This document shows positions 34,101 to 45,969 of a DNA stretch of 64,000 nucleotides, one piece after another. How positions within the stretch are numbered: the stretch's first letter is position 1; every line of letters begins with the position of its first letter. Below the pieces are notes generated by a model. The model had not been told where the DNA came from, searched no databases, and saw only the letters and a list, made by a program, of their open reading frames with translations. The stretch comes from Abelmoschus esculentus (taxonomy: Eukaryota; Streptophyta; Magnoliopsida; Malvales; Malvaceae). The stretch covers positions 9,696,501-9,760,500 of the forward strand of contig JAUCBN010000025.1 in the NCBI GenBank assembly GCA_035048815.1, written 5' to 3'. The position numbers and the translations under genes were made by a program.

Positions 34101-36294
34101 GTTAAAATTCAAACGAGTTCACTATAAAGCCCATTTAGACATGCATGCTCTGAACCTTAGAAAATGAAATTAAATCAAATTTTATGAGTTCAAATAGTAA
34201 ATTATTGGCTTTTGAACCTAAATATACAGCTTAATCTCAAATTTTGATCTTTTTACTTGGTTAAAATTCGAACGGGTTCGCTATAAAGACCATTCATAAA
34301 TGCACGCTCTAAACGCTATAAAACGATTAAAAATGATATTAAATCAAATTTTATGTATTCAAATAGTTAATTATTTGCTTTTTAACCTATTATAAAGATT
34401 AATCTCAAATTTTGAGCTTTTTACTCGGTTAAAATTTGAATAGGTTCGCTATAAAGACCATTTATAAATCTATGCTTTGAAACCTACAATATGATCGAAA
34501 AAGATATTAAATTAAATTTTATGGTTTCAAATTGTTAATTGGGCTTTTGAACCTAATTACATAGCATAATCACAAAATTTGAGGTTTTTACTCAGTTAAA
34601 ATTCGAACGGCTTCACTATATACCCCCTATAGACATGCACACTGTAAATCTTACAAAACGATCGAAAATGATATTAAATCAAATTTTATGGCTTGAAATA
34701 GTTAAGGGCTTTTGAATCTAATTATACAACTTAATCTCAAATTTTGAGCTTTTTACTCGGTTAAAATTCGAACGGCTTCACTATAAAGTCTACTTAGACA
34801 TGCACGCTCTGAACCTTATAAAACGATCAAAAATGATATTAGATCAAATTTTATGGTTTTAAATTGTTAATTATGGGCTTTTGAACCCAATTATATTGCT
34901 TTACCTCAAGTTTTGTGCTTTTTACACACTTAAACTTCGAACGAGTTCACTATAAAGCGTCTTTAGACATGCACACTCTGAATCAAACAAAACGATCGAA
35001 AATGATATTAAATCAAATTTTATGGTTTCCAATAGTTAATTATGGGCTTTTGAACCTAATTATACAACTTAATCTCAAATTTTGAACTTTTTACTAGGTT
35101 AAAATTCTAAAGGGTTCACTATAAAGTCCATTTAGATAGCACGCTCTGAACCCTACAAAATGATCAAAAAGATATTAAATTAAATTTATGAGTTCAAATT
35201 GTTATTTATGGGCTTTTGAATCTAATTATACAACTTAATCTCAAATTTTAAGCTTTTTACTCTGCTAAAATTCGAACAGTTTCTTTATAAAGCCCATTTT
35301 GACATGTACGCTCTAAACCCTACAAAACGATCGAAAATGATATTAAATCAAATTTTATGTGTTCAAATTGTTAATTAAGGGCTTTTGAATCTAAATATAC
35401 AGCTTAATCTCAAATTTTGAGCTTTTTACTCGGTTAAAATTCGAACGGGTTCACTAGAAAGCCCATTTAGATATGTACGCTCTAAACCTTAGAAAATGAT
35501 CGAAAATGACATTAAATCAAATTTATGAGTTAAAATAGTTAATTATTGGCTTTTGAACCTAATTATACAACTTAAGCTCAAATTTTGAGCTTTTTACTCG
35601 GTTAAAATTCGAACGGGTTCACAATACAATTTATTTAGACATGCACACTCTTAACCCTACAAAATGATCGAAAATGATATTAATTCAAATTTTATGGTTT
35701 CAAAAAGTTAATTATGGGATTTTGAATCAAATTATAAAGATTAATCTCAAAATTTGAGCTTTTTACTCGGTGAAATTTCGAACGGGTTCACTATAAAGAT
35801 CATTTAGAAATCCACGCTCTAAACCTTATAAAACGATCGAAAATGATATTGAATCAAATTTTATGGTTCCAAATTTTTAATTATGGGATTTGGAACCTAA
35901 TTATATAGCTTAATCTCAAATTTTGAGCTTTTTACTCAATTAAAATTCGAACGGGTTCGCTATAAAGACCATTTAGAAATCCACGCTCTAAACCCTACAA
36001 AACGTTCGAAAATGATATTGTATCAAATTTTATGGTTTCAAATTGTTAATTATGGGCTTTGGAACCTAATTATATAGCTTAATCTTAAATTTTGAGCCTT
36101 TTACTCGTTTAAAATTCGAACGGGTTCACTATAAAGCCCATTTAGACATGCATGCTCTGAACCCTACAAAACGATCGAAAATGATATTAAATCAAATTTT
36201 ATGAGTTTAAATTGTTAATTATGGGCTTTTGAATCTAAATATACAACTTAATCTCAAATTTTGAACTTTTTACTTAGTTAAAATTCGAATAGGT
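31188..36294. repeat. Satellite array 2, same 169 bp family
   Basis: About 30 monomers in the same orientation as the main part of array 1. The opening monomers carry rare variants (TGCTTAATTAATTGC, ACTATACAATTTATTTAG) also present in order at 16474-16610 in array 1, so the arrays share a higher-order segment. The right end breaks off within AAAATTCGAAT at 36294 and chromo-2 gag follows. Confidence 0.93.
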
Positions 36295-37379
36295 CCTCTG
36301 AGCCTTACCTGGTGCTGATGTCACAACCTCTGTGCAATCCCTCACAAGATGATCTGGTGATCCACAGTGAAAACAAACCTTGTGATTACCCCAACACTCT
36401 CCTCGGTGGGTCCGAACACAACGTCTACAAGTCTGAACATTGACACTCCTCTGTAAACTCTCTGGGCCCTAACAGAAATAGATACGAACTGCCTCCTACG
36501 TCCCACTGACTCTGATCTCTTATTCGACCCCAAACCCTGATTCGATGCTCCTCTGTTCTGATTCCAACGGCTCCTACACCTGCCGGAGTGAGACTGAGAG
36601 TTACCTACATGACTCTAACTAGCTCCACCGGTGACTCCCTGGCCAACAGACAGCCCATAGGTCAAACCCTGAACCTGCTCCAACGACTTGGCACTGGCAG
36701 CCAACTCAGAAAACACCTTAGGTGGTGCAGTAGTGAGATAAGTCTAGATCTCCTTCCACAGACCTCTCAAGAACCTCTTACATCTCATCTTCTCCGTAGC
36801 AACAAGCTCTGGAGCATACCGGCTCAACTGAAGAAACTCTTGCTCATAAGCAAAGACTTAACGGTTCCCCTGAACAAGATGGGTAAACCGCTCCCTCAGG
36901 GTGTCGATGTGAGTCTCACCCACATACTTGCTCTCAAACTCCTCAAGAAAGTCCTCCCACTTAGGATGATGAGGATACCAACCTTGCTCCACCGTCTCCC
37001 ACCACTCTCTCGCGTTTCCCTTCAAAAGCGAAAACACACACGACAGCTTTTCCTCTGACCTCAGCCTTATCTGTCTCATTATCCACCTTGTGTCATGCAG
37101 ACATTGATCAGCCTGTACGAGATTGTCCTTTCCCGTACCAAAGAAGTCCACAGCTCCCTATCTTCACACCCTCGAAACCGGTGCCTCACGAGGCGTAAAA
37201 GATGGCCTCGGTATAGCTCTCACTATCCTACGCAGAGTCCGGTTCAACTGAGCAAAGTATTTGGCCCCTTGACCAACTGTATCATCCGATGGCACCTCCT
37301 CATCGGGCTCATACTCATAGTCGGAGTCTCCTCCACGAGAACCCCGGCTTTCCTCCTGATCCCTCACACGTCTCGGCAT
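36295..37379 (-). pseudogene. Chromo-2 gag with zinc knuckle, truncated
   Basis: ATG at 37379 starts a charged N terminus (MPRRVRDQEESRGSRGG), then a stop at 37164, then the gag core in the same element (EKLSCVFSLLKGNAREWWET, DFLEEFESKYVGETH, ending LVQGNR at a stop near 36858). Further stops and frame changes follow. A complete CCHC knuckle CFHCGSPDHLVRDC (C-x2-C-x4-H-x4-C) is encoded at about 36335-36376 in another frame. The sequence ends at the satellite junction 36294. It is clearly diverged from Tekay-1 gag. Confidence 0.83.
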
Positions 37380-37540
37380 ACTTAACCACTTCTACATGAA
37401 CAATAACAACAAACAAGAGTACACCATCAAAATTTCAGCTTTAAAGAAAGTACGATATCGACTCGTGGGCATGTACTTGTCTAACACCTATATAACACAC
37501 TAAACTCTCCCGGGGACTTCCTAGAACCGACTCAACCTAA

Positions 37541-37552
37541 ACTCTGATACCA
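37541..37552 (-). promoter_or_regulatory. Primer-binding site of chromo-2
   Basis: Minus-strand TGGTATCAGAGT, five bases from the LTR end at 37558, matches the initiator tRNA-Met complement over 11-12 bases. It shows that the adjoining LTR acts as a 5' LTR for the gag to its left. Confidence 0.8.
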
Positions 37553-37557
37553 CTAAA

Positions 37558-37891
37558 TGTAACACCCCGACCTAGATGTCACATTCGGCCTCCGGCCCAA
37601 AACCTGTATTTCAAATTTCTTTCGAAAGCCCAATAAATAAAATACAATTCAAGTCCAAAATACTATTCATGAAATCTAATTAAGTTAAAAGTAAGCCCAA
37701 AATAATATAAAGTAATCGGAGCTTCAATTATTACAAATCATTTAAAACATTCTACCCAAAAATAAACAGAGTTACACAGTGTTTGACTAAGCACTAGCCC
37801 ACTACATCTAATGCATGTACTCTGACAACAAAGTCGATGCTGAAATCCAAACCTCGATGGTACTCCACAGGAAACGGCTTCACCTAACCTA
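37558..37891 (-). mobile_element. Chromo-2 LTR, fragment 1 (3' end of LTR)
   Basis: Its minus-strand end is CGGGGTGTTACA. The LTR is split by the Tekay-1 solo LTR at 37892 and continues at 41292. The three fragments (37558-37891, 41292-42474, 57535-58143) add to about 2.1 kb. Confidence 0.85.
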
Positions 37892-40800
37892 TGTAACATC
37901 TCGGTTTTGGAGTTAGTAGCTTGAGTGTTAGTTGGGGAAATTCGATTCGGGTCGAATCGGATTCCTAGGGTTCGTTATTCTGGGAAAAATTAAAATAATA
38001 ATATTTTAATCAGATAAGTAATAATTTTGTGAAATGGTTCTAAAAATATTAAAATGATGTTTTAAAGTTAAAAGAATATTATTTTAACTTTAATTTGATT
38101 TTTTAATTAAGTATAATTATGCACTAGTGACTAAATTGAAATTTTGGAAAAGATTTGGGGATTTAATTAATAATTTTCGGAAATAAGGATTTTTAGTGAC
38201 TAAATTGGAAAGCAAGCCATACTTAGAATCCTTAGAGGGTAATAAACCCAATTTATTTTTAATTAATGATTTATCCACCAAAATTGTTTTTAAATGGTTT
38301 TATTTTAGATGATAATTTTATTTTCTTTTGTAACTTCCCATTTTCTCATCTTTTCTCTCAAACTTTCTCTCCATTTTCTCTCCATCTTCTTCTCCAAATT
38401 TCTTCAATTACTTGCTGATTTCTTCATCATTTTCAACAACATTTATTTCATTTTACTCATCTTTTCATTCTCTACAAAACCTACTCATCAATTTTGCAAA
38501 ATCAACATCATTTTCAAGGAAATCAAGGAAGGATTTCTCATATTTTTGGTGGAGCAAATCTCTAAGGTAAAATTCTGATTTCTAATCTTTTTCTGAGGTT
38601 CTTTATTGAAGTTCCCAAGTATTGGCTTGCTCATCAACAATTGATATTTAATTTTTGTGTTTTTAATTCAAGATCTATGAATTTATGGAGGTTTTTGGTG
38701 AAATCTTTTTGGATCTCAATTAATTAAGTCTTGAATTGATGGCACATTAATTTAATCCCGGAATAGTGTAATCGGTGGTGTTTTAAGATGGTTTTCGATT
38801 GTATTAGGGGCTGTTTTAGGTGTTCTTTTGTTGCTGGAGGTATAAGGATGGTTTGGAGGTGCTTTTGGTTCATATTTGAAGTGGATTAGATGTTAGATTC
38901 ATTAGGTTTTGGGCTGATGATGTTTCGGATGTGTTTCGGCTAGGTTTCGGTCTTTTCGGCTAGGTTTCGATAGTTTTTGTGGAGGTTTGATGTGGCTGTT
39001 AATTTGAGCATGTTGTGATGTGAATATGCTCTGTTTTTAAAGTTGTAGAGGTAGTGCAAGAAGGTGCATATGTGGCTGGTGCGTTGGCGTTGCCGTCGGA
39101 GCATCGGCGAGGACTCGTTTCGCTTGTCGGTGAGTGATTTCGGTTTTAAAGTGTTTCGCAAAGGTTCGGTTCTGTTTTGGGGACTATGTAATAGTGTGAA
39201 AACTTTCCACAGTTCAAGAGTAAGTGTTTTAAATGATGTTGATGCATTACCTTAAGTTTCGGCTATTTTGGTAATGGCTTTTATAAATGATGATTCAATA
39301 TGATTTTGGAATTGCATATATTTGATTTTGGAAATGATGCATGCATGTATTAATTGCTGAAAATGCATGGTTTAGAAAGGTATTCATGGCTTATGAAAGC
39401 ATGAAAATAAATTGGAACAATATGTGGTTATTGCCTTATAATTGATTACGTCGTTGTGCATGATTTTGGTTCACATGATGAACATTTAATGAGTGCATTA
39501 TGAGCAGCAAGTTAACATGCATGATTGGAAATTATATTGGCTTAGTGGCACTAACCTTAGATTCGAATACAAATGACATGTCATTAGGATTGAGTGCACT
39601 ATAAAAATAATGAGAATAATGATGATGCCTACACGTAAACAAGGGTGACTTTATGTCCGACCGTGCGTGTAGAGCTTGCCTATATGTAAACAAGGGTGAC
39701 TTTGTGTCTGACCGTACATATAGTTGACCCATGCGTAAACAAGGGTGACTTTTTGTCCGACCGTGCGTAGTGGGGGGTAAAATGTACACAAGGGTGACTA
39801 TGTGTCCGACCGATGCATGTTGAGACCAAGTGTCTCCAATTATGGAAAAAGTAATCCGTGTATTCAGTGAACTAAAAGTTCATATTAAGTGATCACTAGA
39901 AAGCCAATATGCACACATGAAATGAAATGATATACTTGTGCATGATACATGAAATGATTTGACAATGTTGATAAGCATGATTTGGTTTTACATATTTCAA
40001 ATAAGCAAAAAGGATGCAAGTATGACTTTAAAAATGATTTTTGATCTTGTTTAGAGCTTCCTCACTAAGCATGTTTTGCTTAAGTTCTCTCTTTTCATAC
40101 TTGCAAAAAAATAGAGACATTCGAGGCTACATTCGGAGCAAGGGAAACAAGGGGAAAAGTTATCTCAATTTTTGGTATGTTTTGGCAAATAACTTGGGGC
40201 TTGGCAATGTGTAAACCAATCCTATGTGAAGAGTGTGATTTTTTTGCTTTGGTTAATGTTGTAATAAGACCTATATTGCTTTGATTGTTAATTGATGGAC
40301 TATGGTGTTGTTTTGAATGATTTGAAGCATGTACATGCATGAATATTCTTGTTTTTGATCATAACATAGGAAGCATGCCTATAGATTATTTCGGGGTCAT
40401 TGATGTGGGTAATTGTATGCTTAGGGGTGTTTAATGTGCTTAGGGAGTATGCATATAGTTGGGGCTGACAAATGGATGTGTTTAGATGGGGTTTGAACCA
40501 ACCAAATTGCCTAATTAGTGTTTCTGGACAGGGGGTATCGAAACACCCTCTGGTGGTATCGATACCCCAAGGCAATTTTGGGGCGGAATCGAACCATGGT
40601 TCAATGCCATTACCTCACTGGACACCAAGGTATCGATACCACCCAAGGAGGTATCGAAGGCTTAATTAGCCACAACCATGCCATGGTATCGATACCATGC
40701 TTGATGGTATCGATACCCATGACCAAAAAGGAAGAATTATATGTGATAGAAGCTAGGGTTAGGCCGAATAAACTCCCGCAATCGAATATAGATGCTATGA

Positions 40801-41291
40801 AGAACATTTAGAGTTGTAATATCACCAAGATGCATGATGTTAACTTAATTTCTTATGGGTTAATTAATGTTGGTTATAGTCCCTATGATTTGTGAGCTTT
40901 ACGATTAGGTCCATAATCATAGAAACACGAAATTGGTGATGCTATAATGCTTCGATTGATCCGAATTTTGTTATGAGTATGCTATGCATGTTTAATTGAA
41001 CTATGGTAGATTGAATTTCTGGTTTATTGTTGGAATTAAAATTATTTACGTCTTGGTCCTTATGTGTTTATATGCGAATTGAATGATCAATTGTGAACCG
41101 AATGTCTTCACTCTCGTTATGCATGACCTCGACACACATAGGAACTTAATTATGCATCTAGTTAAGAAATAAAAAAAAACATATCGATTTTCAGGGTTGT
41201 TTATCGAATCGGACCTTCGCGGGTTTGGTTCGATATTCCCTCTATAACCCGTTAGTGTCGGTTCCGTCTAGGCCGGGCTTAGGGGATTACA
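37892..41291 (+). mobile_element. Tekay-1 solo LTR (3400 bp), target-site duplication ACCTA
   Basis: It starts TGTAACATCTCGG and ends GGGATTACA. ACCTA is at 37887-37891 and 41292-41296. It is very similar to the copy at 1498-4962 along its whole length. The stem-loop array is at 39629-39812 and the palindrome cluster at about 40550-40720. Confidence 0.94.
39629..39812 (+). repeat. Stem-loop array in the second Tekay-1 solo LTR (four units)
   Basis: CTACACG/CGTGTAG (39629, 39666) and CTATATG/CATATAG (39680, 39717) are intact. The third and fourth units have weaker arms. One unit fewer than in the 3264-3506 copy. Confidence 0.7.
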
Positions 41292-42474
41292 ACCTACGCA
41301 CAAAAACACATTTCGAACGTTGAGCTACAGAAGCTCAGTGGGTACGCAGAACTCGGCCCAAAATCATGCATATCATGAGCAGTAAAGCATAACATATAAA
41401 TATCGTGCACGATATGATGGTCTAGCATGCTTGCCTAACACATGGCATAAACAATGTATAATATCGCACACAGCATATACATGTCACATCACGAAATAAC
41501 ACACAAGAGTGAGGCCCGCGTCCACACCGCATCGGGATCCTACACTCAGGATTAAGGCCGCCCTCAAATCCTATGCCCGGAATGTTACATCGGACATCTT
41601 CGAACGAGGCCGCCCAACGTTCGGAAAAGGGATGGAGGCCACCCAACCAATCCCATGCTCGGAATGTTACATCGAACATCTTCGAGTGAGGCCACCCAAC
41701 ACTCAGAATAAAAGTCTTCAATACATCACCCAAAATGTTACATCGGATGGCCTTCGACGTGTTGCAACACTTTTGGATATCTGGATTTCCATCAAACAAT
41801 GACTCAACCACACAAACGGTTCACCTAGGACCTTAACAACAAAGCATACTAAGACGCATCAAGACTTAATCCTTTTTGGGTTAAAAACATCAATCTTATG
41901 ATAATAATTCATTTCATTAATTATGAGATTCATTAAGGCCCTTAATCCTCTTATCGAACTTCAAACAAAGTTTATCTTATCAAAAGTTCAAAGGGGTATC
42001 GATACCCTTATGTGGGGTATCGAACCACCCTGCCTCGATACCCACCCAAAGAAAGCATCGAAACATGGGTATCGATACTAGTATCGATACCCTTTGACCA
42101 TTTTTAGAGTCAACGAAAGAGGACCCTCCAGCATAGATACTGGTATCGATGTTATTATGCCACTGGAGGTCCCGGTATCGAACCATGGTTCGATACCCCT
42201 TCCCACATAGCCTATTTTCACTCATTGGTATCGATACCGGTAGCCTGTGTATCGATACCCCTACACGAAATGCAGGTTTGCACTAAGAAATTTCTAAGGA
42301 TTCTTCCCAAATTTGATCTAATCAATCCTAAAGTGTTCCTATTCATTTCTAGAGATGATTAGAGTATTTTAACATTAATTTCAAGTCATTTAGCACACAA
42401 ATCCGAAATCCACCATTAACGATTCTAAAGCTTCAACCAAATACTCATGCATAGAAATCTATATGTATGCACAC
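41292..42474 (-). mobile_element. Chromo-2 LTR, fragment 2
   Basis: Middle of the split LTR, between the Tekay-1 solo LTR and Athila copy B. It contains four conserved-loop hairpins (41548-41704) and a cluster of GGTATCGATACC-like palindromes (41995-42260), although it is otherwise unlike the Tekay-1 LTR. Confidence 0.82.
41548..41704 (-). repeat. Four hairpins with a shared AGGCCRCCC loop
   Basis: Plus-strand stems AGGATT/AATCCT (41548, 41567), CGAACG/CGTTCG (41601, 41618), GGGAT/ATCCC (41629, 41650) and GAGTG/CACTC (41684, 41700) enclose loops containing AGGCCGCCC or AGGCCACCC; two of the loops are both 11 bases (AGGCCRCCCAA). Stems are unrelated in sequence yet each pairs. Confidence 0.7.
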
Positions 42475-44350
42475 TGATAACTCCGCAAAAAGGCTATATT
42501 TTAAGCCTTTTTACTTAAGTTATTGAGTGTCCTTAGGCTCATATAGGTTCATTTAGTTGCATTTAGGTTCATAACATTGCATATAGTCTTTTAGTTATGC
42601 CTTGGCATTTTTATGTGGTAATAGGTGCTATTTAATGGGAAGGGTAGTTCTTTTTAGTTGTGTTGTGCAGATGAAGCAAAAACAGAAGTTGAGGCAATTT
42701 GTCATGGCATTCGCAGAAGGATAGCGATGGAAAAATGCCATGGCAAAGCTAGAGAACTCCTAGGCTGAGCTAGACGACAAAGAGATATTTTGATAAGAGT
42801 GCCAGCTAGTGCTACCACAGCCGATCGGGACCACTACAGCCTGGACACAACCACCTTGGTAGGGGATAACAACAAATATGGCCTGTATGCGAGCCACCTC
42901 AGTAGGGGACCACTTTCACCTCTGCCAATCCTGCAGGAATGTCACGAAAAAAAGAGGACAGAAAAGGGTTTTTGCCTATCTTTTAGGGTTTTTCATCCCT
43001 TCTTTATAAAGTGTGGTGAACTAAGAAAAGGTGAGACCGAAGGGGAGCCCTTTTGAGGAGCAAAACACAGTAAAAGAGGCACCTTTGGAGCGGTTTGCGG
43101 CGGAGAAAAGCTCCCACCTTTCTCCTCCAAACTCCGGCCAAGGAGTCCTCCATTGATAGAGCTCGAAGGGAGTGGTGTGCTAAGCACCCGAAAGGGGCTA
43201 GCACACCAAGGTGCACCATGGTGGTGAAGATCCGGCGGCCCAATCAACCAAAGGGTGTCTTCTAGTCCTCCTTTCATTTGCTTTATTTTCTTTATCTTTT
43301 CAAGAGGAAGATTTGTTAAATGTTTAAGGTTTTATGTTGATGATTTAACTTTAACATTTAGCAACACCATGTGTTAGCTTTGTTTAGGTGGTTGCTTTTG
43401 TGGATGATTATCTTTTACCTTTATTAATATATTGTCTTTCATGTGTTTGTGTATTTGCTTTGCTCATTGTTGATAATCATCTAAGCATTGTAAGAGGCAT
43501 GGCCAATGTCCTTTGTTTAGGTGCATGCTAGAGCACTCGGAAGAGGCTTAGCTATAGATCCTTAGATCACTCGGAAGAGGCTAAGGGAGGATCTACGTAA
43601 GCAATGGGTTCTAGACTGAAAATAGAGCCTAATCCAAACCTAGAGCACTTAACCTAGGCGTAGGGGAGGGTTTCAACGACTAAAAGGAGTGTGCTTTAAC
43701 CGATAGGCTAGAGTGTTATTCGCGTGACAGGAAAAAATACCATGGCATTTTAGTTTGTCAGGTTCCTATGACTCGGAAGAGCAGGAACACTTAAGAAACC
43801 TCTATCGAGTGAGTATACACCATGGTAGCCTTATGTTAGTAAGAGTGAGGGGTAAAAAGTCTAGAGGAGTTTTCCACCCAGTCATTCCCGAGAGAGAGTT
43901 CATCAATAGAGGGATAGTACAACATATAGTTTAAACGTGTTCTTGCATCCTGTTTTTGCCTCCGCATTTACAACCTGCTTTCTTTATTTTAATTGTTATC
44001 TTGCAATCACTCTCCTTTACACTTCACACCACCTCCATACATTCACCTTTCCATCATCATCCATTTTATTTTGCCTTGGCATATTTTAGTTGCTTGCACT
44101 CTAGAATTTCCATAGCATTTCCATCTTACGCCTTCACCGTACATATCCATTTATCTTGTTTACATCTTTTCCCTTGTTTTTCCTTTTTAGTTAGTGACAC
44201 CTTTTTGCCTTGACAAATTGATTGTGCACTTTACCTAGATCCTCGTGGGAACGATACTCACTCACCCTATTATTACTTGTATGACTGTATATACTTGCAC
44301 ATATATGTGTGTTCACATACATCATTTATAGCACTACACAGAACACACCA
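42475..44350 (+). mobile_element. 5' LTR of Athila copy B (1876 bp)
   Basis: It starts TGATAACTCCGC and ends GAACACACCA. TATAAA is at 43005-43010. The leader hairpins with loop ACTCGGAAGAG lie at 43527-43788. TGCCATGGCA copies lie at 42736-42745 and nearby. Parts downstream of the TATA box are homologous to the A-type LTR (both have a CCTAGG...TTTCA..G.CTAAAAG.AGTGTG block), although most of the LTR is not. Confidence 0.92.
43527..43788 (+). ncRNA. Leader-RNA hairpins of Athila copy B (part of element transcript)
   Basis: Three hairpins expose ACTCGGAAGAG: GCTAgAGC/GCTTAGC (43527-43534, 43546-43552), CCTTAG/CTAAGG (43560-43565, 43581-43586) and GTTCCT/AGGAAC (43762-43767, 43783-43788). The loop is the same and the stems are different. 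The first two are positional counterparts of the two hairpins at 19584-19641. Confidence 0.55.
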
Positions 44351-44356
44351 AGTTTT

Positions 44357-44374
44357 TGGCGCCGTTGTCGAGGA
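44357..44374 (+). promoter_or_regulatory. Primer-binding site of copy B, tRNA-Asp with mismatches
   Basis: TGGCGCCGTTGTCGAGGA, six bases after the LTR end; the first 11 bases fit tRNA-Asp and the rest has two mismatches against the site in copy A. Confidence 0.8.
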
Positions 44375-44482
44375 CCTATCTATTCTTAGTGAAGTTTGTC
44401 ATTTTTTTTGGCATTTTCGTTTTGCTTTGTTTATTTTTTTTAGTTCTATTTTACTTGTTTTCTTTGTTTTTCTTTTCAGTGT

Positions 44483-45969
44483 ATGTCCAGACGGTCTACT
44501 GACGGACCTCTCTATCCTATAGTGCCTGAATTTGAGCGTTTTTTTCGTCAAAGAAGGCATAATCAGCGTAGAGCTATGGACCCACCACCAATTCAAGACC
44601 CAGTAGTTCAAAATGCCGGAGCAAATCAGCATGCTGCTGCACGTCGACCGAGAGCTACCTAAATCCTGTCTTGGATGATCTTAATCCTGGTATCGTGGAA
44701 CCAGAAATTACAACTACACATTTCGAACGTAAGCCTGTTATGTTCAATATGATTAACTCGATTAGGCAATTTGGAGGTATGGCGCATGAAGATGGAAGGC
44801 AACATATCAGGGCATTTTTAGAAGTTTATGACTCATTCCGTCAACAAGAAGTTCATGAGGATGTCTTGAAACTCAAGCTATTCCCTTATTCTCTATGTGG
44901 TCGAGCAAGGGGATGGTTGAGTGGAGTGTCATCCAGATCGATGGAGTTATGGGTCTATCTATGCAAGAGCTTTTTGCTACGGTATAATCCTCCGAATCTC
45001 AATACTCAACTTAGAAATGACATTGCTTCTTTTCGACAAGGTGACGACGAGTCAATGTGCGAATATTGGGATCGATACAAGGGGTTGCTTCGCAAGTGTA
45101 CAAATCATGGATTTCAAGATTGGACTCAAGTTGTGATGTTTTACAACGGAGTCAATGCACCTACTAGGATAATGCTAGATGCCTCAACAAATGGAACTTT
45201 GCTAGACAAATCACTCGAGGAAGCATTTGACATTCTTGATAGAATTGCCAACAATGATTATCAATTTCCTTCTACAAGACTTGGAACCGGGAGGAAGGCA
45301 CAAGGAACATTTGAGCTTGATGTAAAAGACTCACTATCCGCCCAACTCTCAGCTATCACCAACATGTTGAAAAGCATTCAACGCTCCAATGAAGTGAAGG
45401 AAGTGAAGATGGCCAGTTCAACATGTCTGTTATGCCATGGCAATCATCACGAGAGTGAGTGGCCAGGAACCCATGAGACAGCTAACTATGTGAGAAACTT
45501 CAACCGAAGCAACAACAATCCCTACTCGAACACCTATAATCCAGGATGGCGACAGCATCCGAATTTTTTATGGGGAAACCAAGGACCCAGCAATCCTAAT
45601 CCCCCAGTGCGAAACCAAAATCAGCATGAGCCCCAGAATTTTCAACCGAATATGCCCTGGCATAATCAGAACAAGGGGGCGGCATCATCATCTAATACCA
45701 GTTCTTTGGAGGCAACTATGCAAGATTTTATTCTAAGTACCAAGGCGATGCTTCAAGAACATACAACAGCTATCAAGAACCAAGGAACTTTACTACAAAG
45801 CCACAGTGCTTCGTTGCGAAATCTGGAGAGTCAGGTTGGCCAAATTGCCACTACATTACAAGAGCGTCAGCCTGGACGACTGTCGAGTGATACTGAAGTC
45901 ACCAAGCCGCATGGTAAGGAGCATTGTAGTGCGATCACACTCAGAAGTGGTACTCAACTTAATCAGTAA
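44483..45969 (+). pseudogene. Athila gag (copy B)
   Basis: ATG at 44483 begins the frame, but a frameshift near 44640-44660 moves it; from about 44650 it runs open to a stop at 45967. The gag core is clear (LKLFPYSLCGRARGWLSGV, FRQGDDESMCEYWDRYK, MLDASTNGTLLDKSLEEAF). The zinc-knuckle-like motif is CLLCHGNHHESEW, with tryptophan in the position of the last cysteine. A Q/N-rich part and a predicted coil (about 45715-45860) end in the AITLRSG boundary motif. The palindrome TGCCATGGCA lies inside the knuckle codons (45433-45442). Confidence 0.87.

Noticed and set aside
10098..36294. CENP-B box or proven centromere function in the satellite
   Set aside because: I see no CENP-B box-like motif, and no centromere-specific CRM retrotransposon is present in the window; location stays an inference.
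43956..44213. Open frames in the Athila B LTRs (also 57140-57547, 42790-43277, 54653-55139)
   Set aside because: They lie in LTR sequence, have no domain and differ in length between the two LTRs.
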